A stretch of DNA of 64,000 nt from Hyparrhenia diplandra. Taxonomy: Eukaryota > Streptophyta > Magnoliopsida > Poales > Poaceae. The stretch spans positions 992,001-1,056,000 of the forward strand of contig JADLZK010000423.1 of assembly GCA_015847255.1 (NCBI GenBank), given 5' to 3'. The translations under genes and the position numbers were made by a program. Of this stretch, positions 10,598 through 22,872 are shown piece after piece. The notes below the pieces were generated by a model. It had not been told where the DNA came from. It was given only the letters and a program-made list of their open reading frames with translations, and searched no databases. Each line of letters begins with the position of its first letter. Position 1 is the first letter of the stretch.

Positions 10598-13010
10598 TGA
10601 AAGGTCCCTTGTGGTTTTGGTAATTGAGTGTCAACCTTAGGTGAACTAATATGTGTGATTGAGATAATACACAGGAGATTAGTTCACACGTGATGATGCA
10701 ATGAAGGAGCTTATTGCATATGAAACATGACATGGAGTCATGTGACCGAGGTGGTGAAGATCAAGACAAGGCTTGGCTTGATGGACCGGTTGCATGTGTG
10801 AAGGGCAAGTCAAGGGACTTGGCGCCGAAGGACCGACGCAACGGTGAAGAGCAAGTGAGGTCAAGATCGATGGACCAAGAAGGTCATGTGATGATATGAA
10901 ATGGATCATATCATTCTTGATCGTGTTGGTGCATGTGTTGCATCGGCACTTGAAGATGGAGCGGAATGGAAATGCGCAAGGCAAAGGTATAACCTATAGG
11001 GCATTTTATTTCGCCGGTCATTGGTGCTTAGAGAAGTTTATGACCGGATTTAGGATAGATGGCCGTACTATTAAGAGGGGCAAACTTGTTTGCATATCGG
11101 TCATCTAGTGCCACTTGAGCGATCTAACTGTGCGATGTGTTAGGATCGAGTGGCATGGTAAGAGCTAACCCGTCCTTTGAAATGATTGTGAAAATGCTAA
11201 CACACTTGCACATGGTGATGTACACATGGTGGTGTTGGCACATTTGCAAAGGTGGCGGTTGTATGCGTGGTTGAGTTGGGTTTGGGAAAGCTCGGGATTC
11301 GGCGCTTTCGAGAAAATGTGATGTCTATTTTCTATTGCTTAGGATGCATCGTAGGAGAAACCTTGCTATTCCTCGTGCTCAAGTTTGGTATACTTGTTGG
11401 GAAGCAAGGTGGAGAAGTTAGAAACGACGCCGGGCGTTGAAGAGGAGCTTCAATAGTCGCTGGGACGTTTGGGCCGCTTAGCGCTTGGCGCCCCGCAGTG
11501 TAGAAGTTCAAAACCAAAGCGCTGGACGCGTCCGGCGCGATTGCGCCGACGCAATGAGAATGGACGCTTAGTATCCGACGCCGTGGTTCTCGATTTCCGA
11601 CAACGGAGGTGAACGCCGCCGACGCGGGCTACCGGGCGCGCCCGGCGCGCGCCGGACGCAGATCGCAGAGGGTGTCACGCGGGGTCGCCGACGCTGGGCG
11701 GCGGGCGCGCGTTCGCGGTGCGCTGGCGCGGCCGGCGGTGTATTACCGACTTTCGACCTTTGGCGGTTTGAACGGCGCCGGGCGCTGCGTCGGGCGGTTC
11801 GCGCCGGGCGCTGTCTCGGGCGTTTCACGCCGGGCGCTGGCCCGGGGCTGCATGTAAAGTTGAGTTTCGACCCCAACGGCTCTATTTTGGCTTAGGCCTA
11901 TAAATAGATGGGGTGGCCGGCCTTGGCCGGGCAGCTCAAGCACCTTGGGGACTTTGTGTCCATGCTTGAGAGTGCTTGAGAGCCCTCCCACTCACATATT
12001 CTTGATATCGTTCATCCGATTGAGTGAGAGATCAATTTCTAGTGCGCTGCGTTGAGAGATCGCATTCGTGGCACTAGGTGATCGTGTTGCAAGCCGGTGT
12101 GCTTGTTTTCTTGGAGGTTGCCACCTCCTAGACGGCTTGGTGGCAAGACACTTCGTGAAGCACGCAAAGAGGATTGTTCGATGCTCAAGAAGAGATTGTG
12201 AGAGGTTCGCGTGCTCTCACCTCGCGGGGATCGTGAAGAGAAACTCTAGTGGAGCGTGTCATTGAGCTACCACACTTGTGTGTGGGTTCACACGGTACCC
12301 TCTGAGGGATTGGCTAGAGGACTCACACTGTGTGAGGGACTCGATCGAGCTCCCAGCTGTGGGATTTGGCATTGGCCATTAAGCTTGAGAATCATCACCG
12401 GGTGATTCGCCAAACCGTGGAACCACTAAAGTGTTGGTCGACACAACGAGGAGTAGGGGAAAGTTGGCAAGCTTCCCAAGACCTCGGTAAAAAATCACCG
12501 GTGTCATCTTGTGTCCACACTTCGCGGTGGTTTGCAATTTCTTCATCACAAGCTTTGTTATTACTTTCATATATACATTTCCATGTGCTTGAGTAGAGTA
12601 GTTGTAACTACTTAGCTTGTGTAGCTTGTTTAGTTACTTTGCTTAGCTTGTGTAGCTAGGTAATTTGAGCCTTTGGGTTAGGCGTGTGTTGCCTTGTCCA
12701 TTGTGCATCTAGTGGGCTTAGGAGCTTTGTGCTTGCGCTTACTAGATTTGTGTAGGAGCTCACCCGTGCTTGAAGTACTAGTGCTTAGGTTTGTGTGACC
12801 TTGCATTAGAATTGATTAGGAGCTCAAGCTAGGCTTGTCACCTCACTCTTCTTGTGTAGGATCTTTTGTGAGGTGATTTAGAGTCTTAGTTAGAGGGGTG
12901 AAGTCTTGGCTAGACCGATAAGTTTAATTCCGCAATTGTTTTCGGTTAGCCTTTGCAATTAGTTTTAGTAGGGACTATTCACCCCCTCTAGTCCCCATCT
13001 CGACCCTTCA
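10598..13010 (+). mobile_element. Solo LTR C (copia-like), TSD ATCAC
   Basis: It begins TGAAAGGTCCCTTGTGG and ends CACCCCCTCTAGTCC, then GACCCTTCA. Both flanks carry ATCAC (10593-10597 and 13011-13015). The uninterrupted target is preserved in B's 3' LTR near 18420-18430 (GGCATCACTAGTGG). The LTR is 2,413 bp with a GC-rich block at 11440-11850 and a TATA box at 11899. No primer-binding site, gag-pol or second LTR is present, so it is a solo LTR left by unequal or intra-element recombination. Confidence 0.9.
11899..11907 (+). promoter_or_regulatory. TATA box of solo LTR C
   Basis: TATAAATAG lies directly after AACGGCTCTATTTTGGCTT, the same promoter module as in copia B although most of the two LTRs differ. 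The GGTGGCCGGCC sequence downstream is also shared. Confidence 0.65.
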
Positions 13011-13015
13011 ATCAC

Positions 13016-13234
13016 TAGTGGATTGCTTGTGGCTTGTTGGACCCTCTCTTGTGATCGTTTGCTTGAGCTCCCACCGGGATTTGGCACCGCCATTGCTTAG
13101 CAACCGTCAAGTAAGTGTGTCGCCACAACGAGGACTAGCGTGCCGGCAAGCACGTGAACCTCGGTAAAAAATCATCGTGTCAATTGTGTGCTTGCTCGTT
13201 GGAGATTTCATATTGATCACGGTGATTGGCTTCC
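13016..13234 (+). repeat. 5' LTR of copia B, second segment, truncated
   Basis: Continues B's 5' LTR after the ATCAC duplication and matches 18431-18647 closely. It stops at GGCTTCC, where LTR fragment D begins with TGTAACACCCC. The remaining 340 or so bases of the LTR are missing. Confidence 0.85.
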
Positions 13235-15484
13235 TGTAACACCCCAAATTTTGCACTTTTCAAAAATAGGCTAAATTGATTTATTTATGTATTTTGTGAG
13301 CATTGGAATATAGGAAAATAATAATTTTTGTGAAATTAAAATCAACTGTAAGCTCTAGAAACATATCTGTGCACTCATGCTGCTGCATTTGAATTTTTGT
13401 GATGAGTGGTTTTGATCAAAGTTGAAAAGGAATTCAAATTCATTTGAAAAGTGCATTTACAAAATTGTTAAAACAAAAGAAAAAGAGAAAAATATCCTTT
13501 TCTTCTTTTGGTCCAGCCGGCCACTTCCTTCCACTGCCGGCCCGTTCTTTCTCTTGGCCTGTGTGCTACTGGTCTTGGGCCACGGCCCGTTTTCCCTACC
13601 AGCCGCGTCGGTTCCCTTCGCCTTCGTCGCGCTGGATCCAAACACCGACGCCGCCACGGCGTTACTGCCGTCATCAATCCACTCGGCTTGATTACCGAGT
13701 GATGGTGGTCTTCATGCCGCCTTGAAGCCAGCAGTTGAGGCGTTTCGTCTTCTCCACTGCCCCATACTTCTTCTATAAAATCCATTCCCCGAGCTCCCTG
13801 CTGCTCCTTTTGCCGTTCCCGCACCAACACACCACCGCCACCTCGATTCATTGCTCGGAGGTCTCAATCGTCGCTGCAGGCGTGCCCGTGTGCGTCGCGG
13901 TGCCACACTGCGACCATAGCCCGCTGCTGTACGTCGCCGTCCTTCCACCCCGTCGTGACCACGGTATACCCCTCTTGCTCTCGGTTCTCGGTTCCCTTGT
14001 TTCTCCGTTGTTCACTAGCTGTTGCCGATCGAATTCCTGCATGGGGTCGTCGCCCGTCTCCTCCTGCCTTGCGTTGCGTCATGCATCTCCAAGCCATGTC
14101 TTCTGATAAGAACCCTGTAGGCGAATGCATGGATCACCATAGCTCTAGCCACACGTACTCATGTCACAAAGCCAAAACTCCAAAAGCTGAAACCTGTACA
14201 TTAGCTCCAGTTATCGCCGGCCATGGCACCGCCGTTGGCAATCGCCTCCATGAACTCCCTGTCTTTCTTTTTGTCTCAATCGAGTTCACGGAGTCTTGAT
14301 CTTCGTGCTCGTGCAATCAGTTTGGATCATGGTAGCCGAAAATCGCCGCATGGTGTCCGCCCGCGAGCTAGGCCGTGACCGTGAAGTCACGTAAGATGGA
14401 ATTCATCTCGTGTAAATTACCCTGATGATATCAGCATGACATCATGATGATATGGTTATGATTTATGGTCGTATTCCTTCACAAAAATAATTCCACAAAT
14501 ACTACTCATAATACATCTTTTAATCCTTGGCATCGTACATAGCTTTTACTCCATGAACAAAATCAGTTATATTTATTTACTAATTTTCACTAACTTTGTT
14601 TTAACTCATAAAATCTCCATTTTAACTCTGATTTGATCCGTTCAAATTGCGTTAGGATCGTTAACGTGTAATCTAGGTGTTTATAAACTGTTATCCATGT
14701 TTTTCGTACTATGAAAATTCATGTCTAGGTTTAACCTTTTAAATTGCTTTAGAAATCTTGTTCATATTATAACTTTGTCGTTTTAGCTCCAATTCCAGTG
14801 ATCTTCACGTGCGTGTGATTGTAGAAATGCGTAGATTTGCTTTATAAACCTTTTATATTGTTTTCATACTGTTGGTGTAATGTTCTAATATAATTCTATT
14901 GTTTGCTTCGTGCATGATTGTCTTTGGATGCGTGTTGTTGCTATATCAATCAATTAGACGGTGAGCTTGACGTGGTGATCCGGAATACGTTGACGATCAA
15001 GAAGGATTTTCTCTTGGAGCTTTGGACTTGAAGAAGGGTCGATATTAAGGCAAGTATAGTTTTGGGATATGTTGGCTTTTAACCATGATCATATGACTTG
15101 ATTAATGTTTATGCACTAGACGTTAAATGTGAATTGTTTAGCAACATGTGGACTTGTCTCGTATTAGCGTCTCGGAAAAACAAGACAACCGTGAGGGCTA
15201 ATGGGCTCTCGGTTTTTAGCTCAGTACCCGGGACCTTTTCTAGCTTGTTAGAGGTTACCGAAAGGCGTTAGGGTAAAAACATCGTGGATCCCGTGGAGGG
15301 TTGTATCACACGGAACCGCCGGAACCGTGGATCGCTGCGGTGTGTCACACGGACTGACGGAAGATACCTAGCGGCCCTAACTTGTTAGACGACCCTGTGA
15401 AAGGCTTCATAGTGAACCCTGCCGACTTTCCTTGGCAGAGGGTTAAGAGGCTAGCTACCTCGGGCAAAAGGGCAATTCACGGCT
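13235..15484 (+). mobile_element. LTR fragment D (TGTAACACCCC family, Gypsy-style)
   Basis: It starts with TGTAACACCCC, a start shared with LTR E read on the minus strand. It has a TATA box (TATAAAA, 13774) after a GC-rich upstream block, then AT-rich sequence and a block with CGGAAGATACCTAGCGG, also reminiscent of E. It has no right terminus: at about 15484 the sequence passes directly into copia B's reverse-transcriptase/RNase H frame. D must have inserted into B's 5' LTR, and a deletion then removed D's right part together with the rest of B's LTR, gag and most of pol. Short GC-rich open frames inside are not genes. Confidence 0.7.
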
Positions 15485-16127
15485 CTATGCAACCGCATCA
15501 AGACCGGACATTGCATTTAGTGTGGGCATGTGTGCTAGATATCAATCCGATCCTAGAGAGAGTCACCTCAAGGCAACAAAGAGAATTGTGAGGTACTTGA
15601 AGGGCACACAAGATGTTGGACTATGGTATCCAAAGGGATCCAAGTTTGATTTGATTGGATATTCGAATTCCGATTATGGAGGGTGCAAGATAAATAGAAT
15701 GAGCACAAGTGGCACATGTCAATTCCTTGGAAGGTCACTAGTATCATGGTCTTCAAAGAAGCAAAATAGTGTTGCTCTTTCAACCGCCGAAGCCGAATAC
15801 ATTAGTGCGGGAAGTTGTTGCACTCAATTGCTTTGGATGAGGTCAACCTTGAGGGATTTTGGATTCAAATTTGACAAGGTTCCATTGTATTGTGACAATG
15901 AAAGTGCTAGGAAGATGACTCAAAATCCGGTTCAACATCCAAGAACAAAGCACATTGATATAAGGCACCACTTCATAAGAGATCATCAACAAAAGGGTGA
16001 CATTTGTATCATGGGCATTGGCACCGAAGATCAACTAGCCGACATATTCACCAAGCCACTTGATGAGAAAAGATTTTGCATGCTAAAGGGAGAATTGAAC
16101 ATTATTGACTTCTCCAACTTGAGTTGA
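15485..16127 (+). pseudogene. Copia B pol remnant: end of RT plus RNase H
   Basis: Translation from about 15485 gives LYATASRPDIAFSVG followed by the connection and RNase H domain of Ty1/copia. Family landmarks in order are HLKATKRIVRYLKGT, STSGTCQFLGRSLVSWSSKK, STAEAEYISAGSCC, YCDNES and RTKHIDIRHHF, ending with ADIFTKPL and a stop at 16127. RNase H degrades the RNA strand during reverse transcription. The first acidic motif reads GYSNSDYGG where most relatives have GYSDSD, so a catalytic Asp may be lost. The open frame from 15522 is unbroken to the stop, but everything upstream is missing. Not functional on its own. Confidence 0.9.
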
Positions 16128-17138
16128 TGCACCCCACTTATATGACATGCCTCTCCTTCGACAAACCCAAGGTAAAAGTTGGTTGTCATGGCATTCATAT
16201 GTTGCTAAGGACTTGTTAGTGCATCTAGCCATCATGCATGCTTAATAGGCTCATTCATGGAAAATAAAATGTTTTCAATGTATGTGTGGCACCACTATTG
16301 CTTTGATTGATTCTATGAACTAGTGGTGGCATATGACATGTTTATGTGCTTGCAATTCTAGTGTCAACTCTAGAAAATGAGCTATTGATGTGTATTCTAA
16401 CATAGTACAAGATAACCCTTATGCATATGAGGTGTGAAAAAGCTTGTCCTTGGTTCAAACTTGAATACATGGAAAGGCAAGTGATCTAGATGAAACCACA
16501 TGTGATACTTTGATTGACTTGATTTCTCTCATTTACACCTTTTTGGTGATTGTTGACAAAGAGGGAGAAATAAGTCACAAAGATGTTGGAAAGGATCACA
16601 CAAATAGGGGAGCAAGCTCATAGACTATTTGTGCATTTGTATGTGCATGATCATAATGAGATGTTGCATTGGCAATTTAAATTCAATATACATGATTGCT
16701 TGGTGTATGCTAGTTTTTGAAAATTAAATGGTGTATTGACCAACTAGCATGCATAGGATGTATCTAGACAAAGCTCACATTTTAGCCTATAATGTTGATC
16801 TCATGGGGTATGTTGAGTTTTGATGATTGTCTAGTTACATTGATGCTAAGGACTCCGATGTTTTCACGCTTCAAATGTCCGAATTCTAGAACCTTAGCAT
16901 CTCTTTTGGTATTAGTATCTCTCCCCAAGATTTCTATCCATACATATGTGCCAAATTGAACCAAACACATGGAAGCACATATGTAGGGGAGCTACTACTA
17001 CAAAAACCGAACCTTGAAATGTTTGTCCAATCCTTGATTCATGATCAAAATGCTATGGGCAAGCAATTCAAGTTCAATTGAATTTTATTTCATATCTTTG
17101 TGATTTTGGTTGTCATCAATTACCAAAAAGGGGGAGAT
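16128..17138 (+). other. Copia B 3' non-coding region and polypurine tract
   Basis: About 1 kb between the pol stop and the 3' LTR with no long open frame, so no env-like gene is visible. It ends with the polypurine tract AAAAAGGGGGAGA (17126-17138) next to the LTR, the primer site for plus-strand DNA synthesis. Confidence 0.75.
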
Positions 17139-18985
17139 TGAAATCTCACGTTTGGTTTTAGAAATTGATGACACACTTGTGGACTAATCCTTTGCTCTAA
17201 GTGATGACTTGAGATAGGATTAGATTGATGACAAGGAGCATGATGATCATGAACATGGACAATGTCGTGGACGTGATGGATCGTCAAGCTTGGTGATCGG
17301 CTTGAGAGGACCCGGGAGATCAAGGCAAAGGTATCTTGATAGGGTTTTTTTTTCGGTGATCAAGACACGATAGAGCGTATGATCACATTATAGGATAGAT
17401 AGCCGACTATCAAGAGGGGATGCCGCGATAATCCTTTGGTGAAGTGCTTCTAGGTCCAATTGACTTGCATATGCATTTAGGATTGAGAGCACTAACTTCG
17501 TTCTTGTCTAACCGATCGCGGTAAGCTAACACTCGTGCTCACGGGACACATTTGAAGTGTTGGCAACTTGAGACAAGAAGCGAAACTTGGAAAGATGGAA
17601 AGACGTCGACGCGGGCGATGAAGAGGAGCTTCAACAGCGCCGGGACGGATGGCGCTGGGCGCTGGCGTCCGACGCAGCGATGGAGAAGCTTGAATCGGTA
17701 GCGACGCGCGTCTGGCGGCTTCGCGCGCTGGCGATGTCCGGATCGATCTGGCGCGTCCGGCGCAGTTCAAGCGAAATCCGACAAGACGAAGTCAACGGCG
17801 CTGACATGGCGCTGGCACATCCGGGCGGCGTCGTGCAGCGGTCGATAAGCATGTCGGGAGGCCTTCGCGGACGGCGCTGGCGCGTCCCGTAGCGATGTTC
17901 GGCGCGTGCAATCACGGGCGCTGGCGCATCAGGGCCGAGCATCGGCGCGTCCGGCGCAAAGGTGTCCGGTGCCGTGCATCACGGGGGCGCTGGCGCATCC
18001 GGTATAGAGCATCCGGGCGCGTCCGTACAAGCAGCGAAGAAAGAAGAGGACTTTTGGCCAACGGCTCTATTTTGACTTGGGGTCTATAAATAGTTGGTTG
18101 GTAGGCCATTTGAGGTCTCTCTTGCACATTTGAACACTCCTACACACTTGTGAGCTTGTGAGACTCCTCTCCACTCATTTCTTCACTCTAACCGATTCTT
18201 GAGTGAGATTGAGAGATAGAAGTGCATTGCTTGATTGTCTTGCATCTAGAGGCACTTCATCCTTGGAGAAGCCGCGGGATCTTGTTTCTCTTGGGAATTT
18301 GCTTGGTTCCCTAGCGGCTTGGAGCAAGAGGTGGTGTTGAGCTCGATTGGAGCTTGTTCGAGGCCACACAGGTGGACTTGTGAGGGGTTGAGCCTTACCC
18401 CGTGGGAGGTACGCGAAAGGCATCACTAGTGGATTGCTCGTGGCTTGTTGGACCCTCTCTTGTGATCGCGTTTGTTTGAGCTCCCACCGGATTTGGCACC
18501 GCCATTAAGCTTAGCAACCGTCAAGTGAGTGTGTCGCCACAACGAGGACTAGCGTGCCGGCAAGCACGTGAACCTCGGTAAAAATCATCGTGTCAATTGT
18601 GTGCTTGCTCGTTGGAGATTTCATATTGATCACGGTGATTGGCTTCCACCTCTACACTCCACCGTCGGTATATCTATCACTCTTTCTAGCATTTACTTTG
18701 ATATACTTGTGTAGAATTGCTTAGGTTGTTTAGTTGCTTACCTTGCTAGTTTTGTGTAGCTCCTAGTTGTTGATCTAGTTAGAATCTCTTGTCCACCTAG
18801 GAGTAAATTAGCGACATAGCCTTTGTTGTGATTAGAGACAATAGAATTGACTTGTGGCTTGCTTAGATAGCTTGTAGCACCGCTTTATTTAGCTTCGCCA
18901 TATTGTTTACTAATCCGGTGCTTAGTGTTGTTGCAAGAATTTTTTTAGTAGGCTATTCACCCCCTCTAGCCATTAGGACCTTTCG
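17139..18985 (+). repeat. 3' LTR of copia B
   Basis: Complete 1,847-bp LTR from TGAAATCTCACG to GGACCTTTCG. It has a GC-rich degenerate block (17610-18050), TATAAATAG at 18085-18093, and a CTATTCACCCCCTCTAGCC tail. The final base is G rather than the canonical A of TG...CA. Confidence 0.85.
18085..18093 (+). promoter_or_regulatory. TATA box of copia B 3' LTR
   Basis: TATAAATAG after AACGGCTCTATTTTGACTTGG, as in the 5' LTR. Transcription from here would run into LTR A's tail and beyond. Confidence 0.65.
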
Positions 18986-18990
18986 GTTGG

Positions 18991-19191
18991 TCAATCTCGT
19001 TGGTGCTTTTCCGGTTGATCCGTTGTGCCTCTAGAACATCTTCTAGGGCATCCACCTAGCAATCTAGGTCGTGATCATCCGTGGGTTGGTCGGTTTGAGT
19101 CCGGGGAGGTGTGAGAGCTACAAGATCAAAATTCAAAAGAATTTTTGAGGCTCCTATTCACACCCCCTAGTCGCCTTTTTCGGGTCCTTCA
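18991..19191 (+). mobile_element. LTR A, right part
   Basis: Resumes LTR A after the GTTGG duplication and ends GGCTCCTATTCACACCCC, then GGGTCCTTCA. The end style (CTATTCAC-CCCC-TAG...CCTTCA) matches LTRs B and C, so A, B and C belong to the same broad copia group. Confidence 0.65.
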
Positions 19192-19228
19192 CCACTTTTC
19201 TCGGTTGAAAACCCTCGTACTCTCAGAA

Positions 19229-22200
19229 TGTAACCTCCTAATTACGGACCCACCCTGCACTGTCATTGTCCCAAAGACCTCCGACAACCGTGCGTATACC
19301 CCGATAACTTAAGAAGCCCCTGTTGATAACTCATACCGGGATCAACAAAGGAGTAGCTACAACATTACAACATTTGTTATAAAAATATAGATCGAAAGTG
19401 CGGAAGAATAATAACATTAATTTTACAAAATGTGATTAAGTTATATTTGAGTAAACTTAACTTAATTAATTTGCGGAAGCCGAGTAGACTAGAAGACAAC
19501 CGGATCATGTCGCGCCCCACCGACATAACCTTGGTTAACAAAGACGAGTCAACACCGCAACAAGGGTCAAAGAACCCCGAGTGCGGGAGTACTCAACAAG
19601 ACTTACCCGACTAAAGAAAAAAATAGGAGAAGACTCAAGAATGCCGGGTCTAATAGGATTTAAGGTAAGGCTTTTTAGCAAGAATCAAGGACTCATTTTG
19701 CGTAAAAGCTTACTAAAAGTGAATCCTTACTTTCAATATTTTTACTTGTGTGAGTAGTTCATATATTCTAGGTGATCCTACACTAGAGCAAACATTTCTT
19801 TCATAAGCCAACTTTCTTTCTTCAAAACCATGTTCCATCAATTACTACGATGAAGGTCAGGGAATCGGGTCTCCTTCTCCGAGAAGCAACGGCGATTCAT
19901 GAATCGATTATAATCCCAGCTGGGGATCCCTAACCACACGACATATGTAGCACTTAAGCTTGCATATATCAACCTTCTTTCAGATTTGTCCAAAACGAAA
20001 CGAGGCTGCGCCACCGAGAGCACAAGACTTCACCTCCCTACCCCGCCCTAATGACGGTTTGACCCAAGAGGGTGGGTACACGCTACTCCCCGCCATCTCT
20101 CCACTCCCGGTGCGTGGTTGCCATTCCCGATTTGGCTCCACCGAGATCCGCTTACCGGAGTATGTGGCTAGTTAGGGTCGACCGACACGGGTGATCGCCG
20201 GTGGCGTGCCATTGACCAAAAGGTCTCAGCGCAATATGCGTTCAAAACGCCCCGATTTCACTCGGGCCAAACAACGGGACGGTCCTTAAACGACCAACAC
20301 GGGACAAGCACAGCTAGGTATCCCGCCGGCTTTCAACCTACGTCCCGTCCGATCTCAAATTCATCACTACATCTCTTTCTTTTCCGAAAACAAGTACCAT
20401 CTTCTCAAATAAAACATTTTGATGAAAAAGCTTAACTAATTAAGCAGGGCTAAGCATCACTAAGCATTTTCGAAATAAAAAAAGTTAACAAGGATGGTAT
20501 TGCAATAAACAAGGATGATAATGCAGCAATTAGGTTATCACTCAACTCTTAGAACTTAATGCAACATATCATAAACATAAGTGTAAAAGCTTTGTAAAAT
20601 ACAAGGAAGGGTTTAATGTAAGGGGCTTGCCTGTGTTGCGTGGAAAAGTTAGATTTCAAGTTGGACCACCCACGCCACACTTGACATCAACACATCGGGT
20701 GGATGCACCTTCTCCAAAGCTTGGTCATCGTGAAACCACATCACTCTCGCTCACTACACGTAATAATGATGCATGTTTAACATGATGAAATTGTAAACAT
20801 GATGCTCGATGATGCATGAAATGATAAACAACTTTAGTACATACAACTTTCCTTCACGATAAAGGAGTTCTATTACTAAGGGTTCTTAGGGACCATTTGA
20901 TTGTGACATGATCCAAGATTCACAAAACAACCCCTAAGTCACGCAACTTCTAAGTCATTCTACACTAAACATTACATTTAAACATATAAAATAATAGAGC
21001 ATAAAATAATAAAGAAATAAAGTTTGTCAAAATGACTCCAAACTTTACATACAGCTAGATCATAGCTTAAAACAGCAGACCAAATCAATTTTCATGATTT
21101 TTGAATAAATATTTTATTTTCTAAAAATCATGGAAGATGCATTTTTCAATTAAAATTTGTATTTTTAAATCATGCAAGAATTATTCAAAATTAAAGTTTC
21201 AAAATTTTCATAAATACTAGACATCATGAAAAGGCTATACAAAAAGTTTCAGAATTTATAAGCAAGTATTTGAATTTATATGAAAATAACAAAAGCAGAT
21301 ACTATTCATATAACTAGAAATTGAAAATTCATTTGCTAAAAGAAAAAGGCCATCGGGCCTGAAGTCATTCGCCCAAATTGAACAAGTACCATGACGGCCC
21401 ACATGAATAAAGTGAAAGGCCGGCCCCGAAATGCCTATCCAGGTCTTATTTTGCACTTTTATAAAAAAGACCCGGACTTTTATGAAATTACGGATAAGTG
21501 CAAAACACTATTTATATGAGTTAAGAAATTTACATTGGGAATCTGGAAAAGCTTCTATTTAAATGTTGGTCCTCCGTCTTCTACTTCCTTCGTTCTTCTT
21601 CTTTTAAATGACAGAACGGGAACGGAGGCGTCGTCGGCCGGCCTCACCGACGGCCGGTTGGCGGAAGGAGAGGCGGCAAGCCACGGCGGCGTCGGCCGCA
21701 CTCCACGCCCGACCTCGGGCCCGACCGGGAGGCTGCGGGGCATCGCCATCCGCGCGATCGTGGGCTGCGATCCACGTCGGCAAGAAGCCGCCGGCGCCGC
21801 AAGCGCGCGAGGAGGCGATTGGGAGGTGGAAGCGAGGCACGCGAGCAAATGCCGGCCGCCGATCGCGCCCGAAGAAGGAGGAGGACGGCGCAAGGGGGAA
21901 AGCCGGAGCTCCAGCCGGCCATGGCCATGGCGGCCATGCGCGCGGCGCTGCGCGCAGCGGGGCGGAAAGGAGGAAAGAAGGCGAGGGGAAACAAGAGGAA
22001 GGAGTGGGGAACTCGATTTTGGTCTCCCCACCTGCATAGAACGCCCAGACGCGCGACTTCGAGACTGGGGAGGTGGCGGCAATGGAGTGGGCGCGCTCCA
22101 GCGCGCGGACACGTCCTGGAACGCGTGTTGGCATTTCCTCGAACACGTGGCGTGCGTCGAAGTAGGTCGGTTTGGGCGCCGATTTGGGCTATTTCTGGGC

Positions 22201-22872
22201 CGAATTTGAAGATGGGCCAAGAACGACATTTGCTCTCCGAATGATGCTCTACATTTCTTGTTAAGACACTTTGACCATTAGCTACACGGATTAGAATATA
22301 ATCACATGCCAACATGACAATGTCGACATGTTAATACTGATCGAGAAAACATGTCGAGACCTTGTCAAACTTCATCAAAATGATCCCAAATTTTGATATG
22401 TCGATTCCTCGAAGCATAAACTCAAATCCCTATTTTTTGGTCCAAATCAAGTTACTTAGCAAAATCTCGAGAACGCGAGACGTCGACCTTGTTGGACATT
22501 GATTCCAGACTTAGAAAAATCCGAAGTCCTGAAATCAGCTTTTCTTTCCAACTTGGGTGCTATATTTAAGGCACTTAGGAGCTGAATCACGACTTGACCC
22601 CAAAATAACATTTGTTGTACTACTCAAAATCTCCAATTTCACTTAAAGGTCAAACTTCATATCTTACTCAGAAAATATAATTCCACTTTGGTCAAAGCAG
22701 CAACTTAATAATTCTTTAAACTAGGGTTTTAAGCCAATCAGGGCATTTTCGAGGCAATTGCTCCCCCTGAACCTTTAATGACTTTTATTGTGGAGTTCAT
22801 AACCATGAATTAATACACTTGTCTTTGGCCAAATCCATTGCTTAACTGGTAATTAACACCTGGGGTGTTACA
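19229..22872 (-). mobile_element. LTR E (TGTAACACCCC family) on the minus strand
   Basis: On the minus strand it starts TGTAACACCCCAGG at 22872 and ends AGGAGGTTACA at 19229, forming a TG...CA LTR of about 3.6 kb. Directly upstream on the minus strand is a polypurine tract (AGGAGGGGAGA, 22873-22883), so this is the 3' LTR of a minus-strand element. Only about 100 bases of internal sequence follow; gag-pol is absent. The GC-rich block 21600-22240 has several overlapping open frames up to 224 codons in multiple frames. They resemble no protein and are composition artefacts. Confidence 0.7.

Larger units (their letters stand above)
9368..18985 (+). mobile_element. Ty1/copia (SIRE-like) retrotransposon B, internally deleted
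   Basis: The element starts TGAAATCTCATG and ends GGACCTTTCG (a mutated TG...CA pair), with TSD GTTGG. The 3' LTR is 1,847 bp (17139-18985). The 5' LTR (from 9368) is interrupted by solo LTR C and breaks off at 13234 against LTR fragment D, lacking the last 340 or so bases. Of the internal region only the RNase H end of pol, about 1 kb of 3' non-coding sequence and the polypurine tract remain; gag, protease, integrase and most of the reverse transcriptase are gone. Long LTRs, and a long non-coding stretch between pol and the 3' LTR, fit the SIRE/Maximus type. It cannot move autonomously. Confidence 0.85.

Noticed and set aside
21535..22315. Several overlapping open frames of 140-224 codons on both strands
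   Set aside because: They lie in a GC-rich block of LTR E, are open in most frames at once, and resemble no protein family.
13235..22872. One giant element with inverted ends TGTAACACCCC ... GGGGTGTTACA
   Set aside because: The ends belong to two separate LTRs in opposite orientation (D and E), with copia B and LTR A sequence between them. LTRs carry such short terminal inversions anyway.
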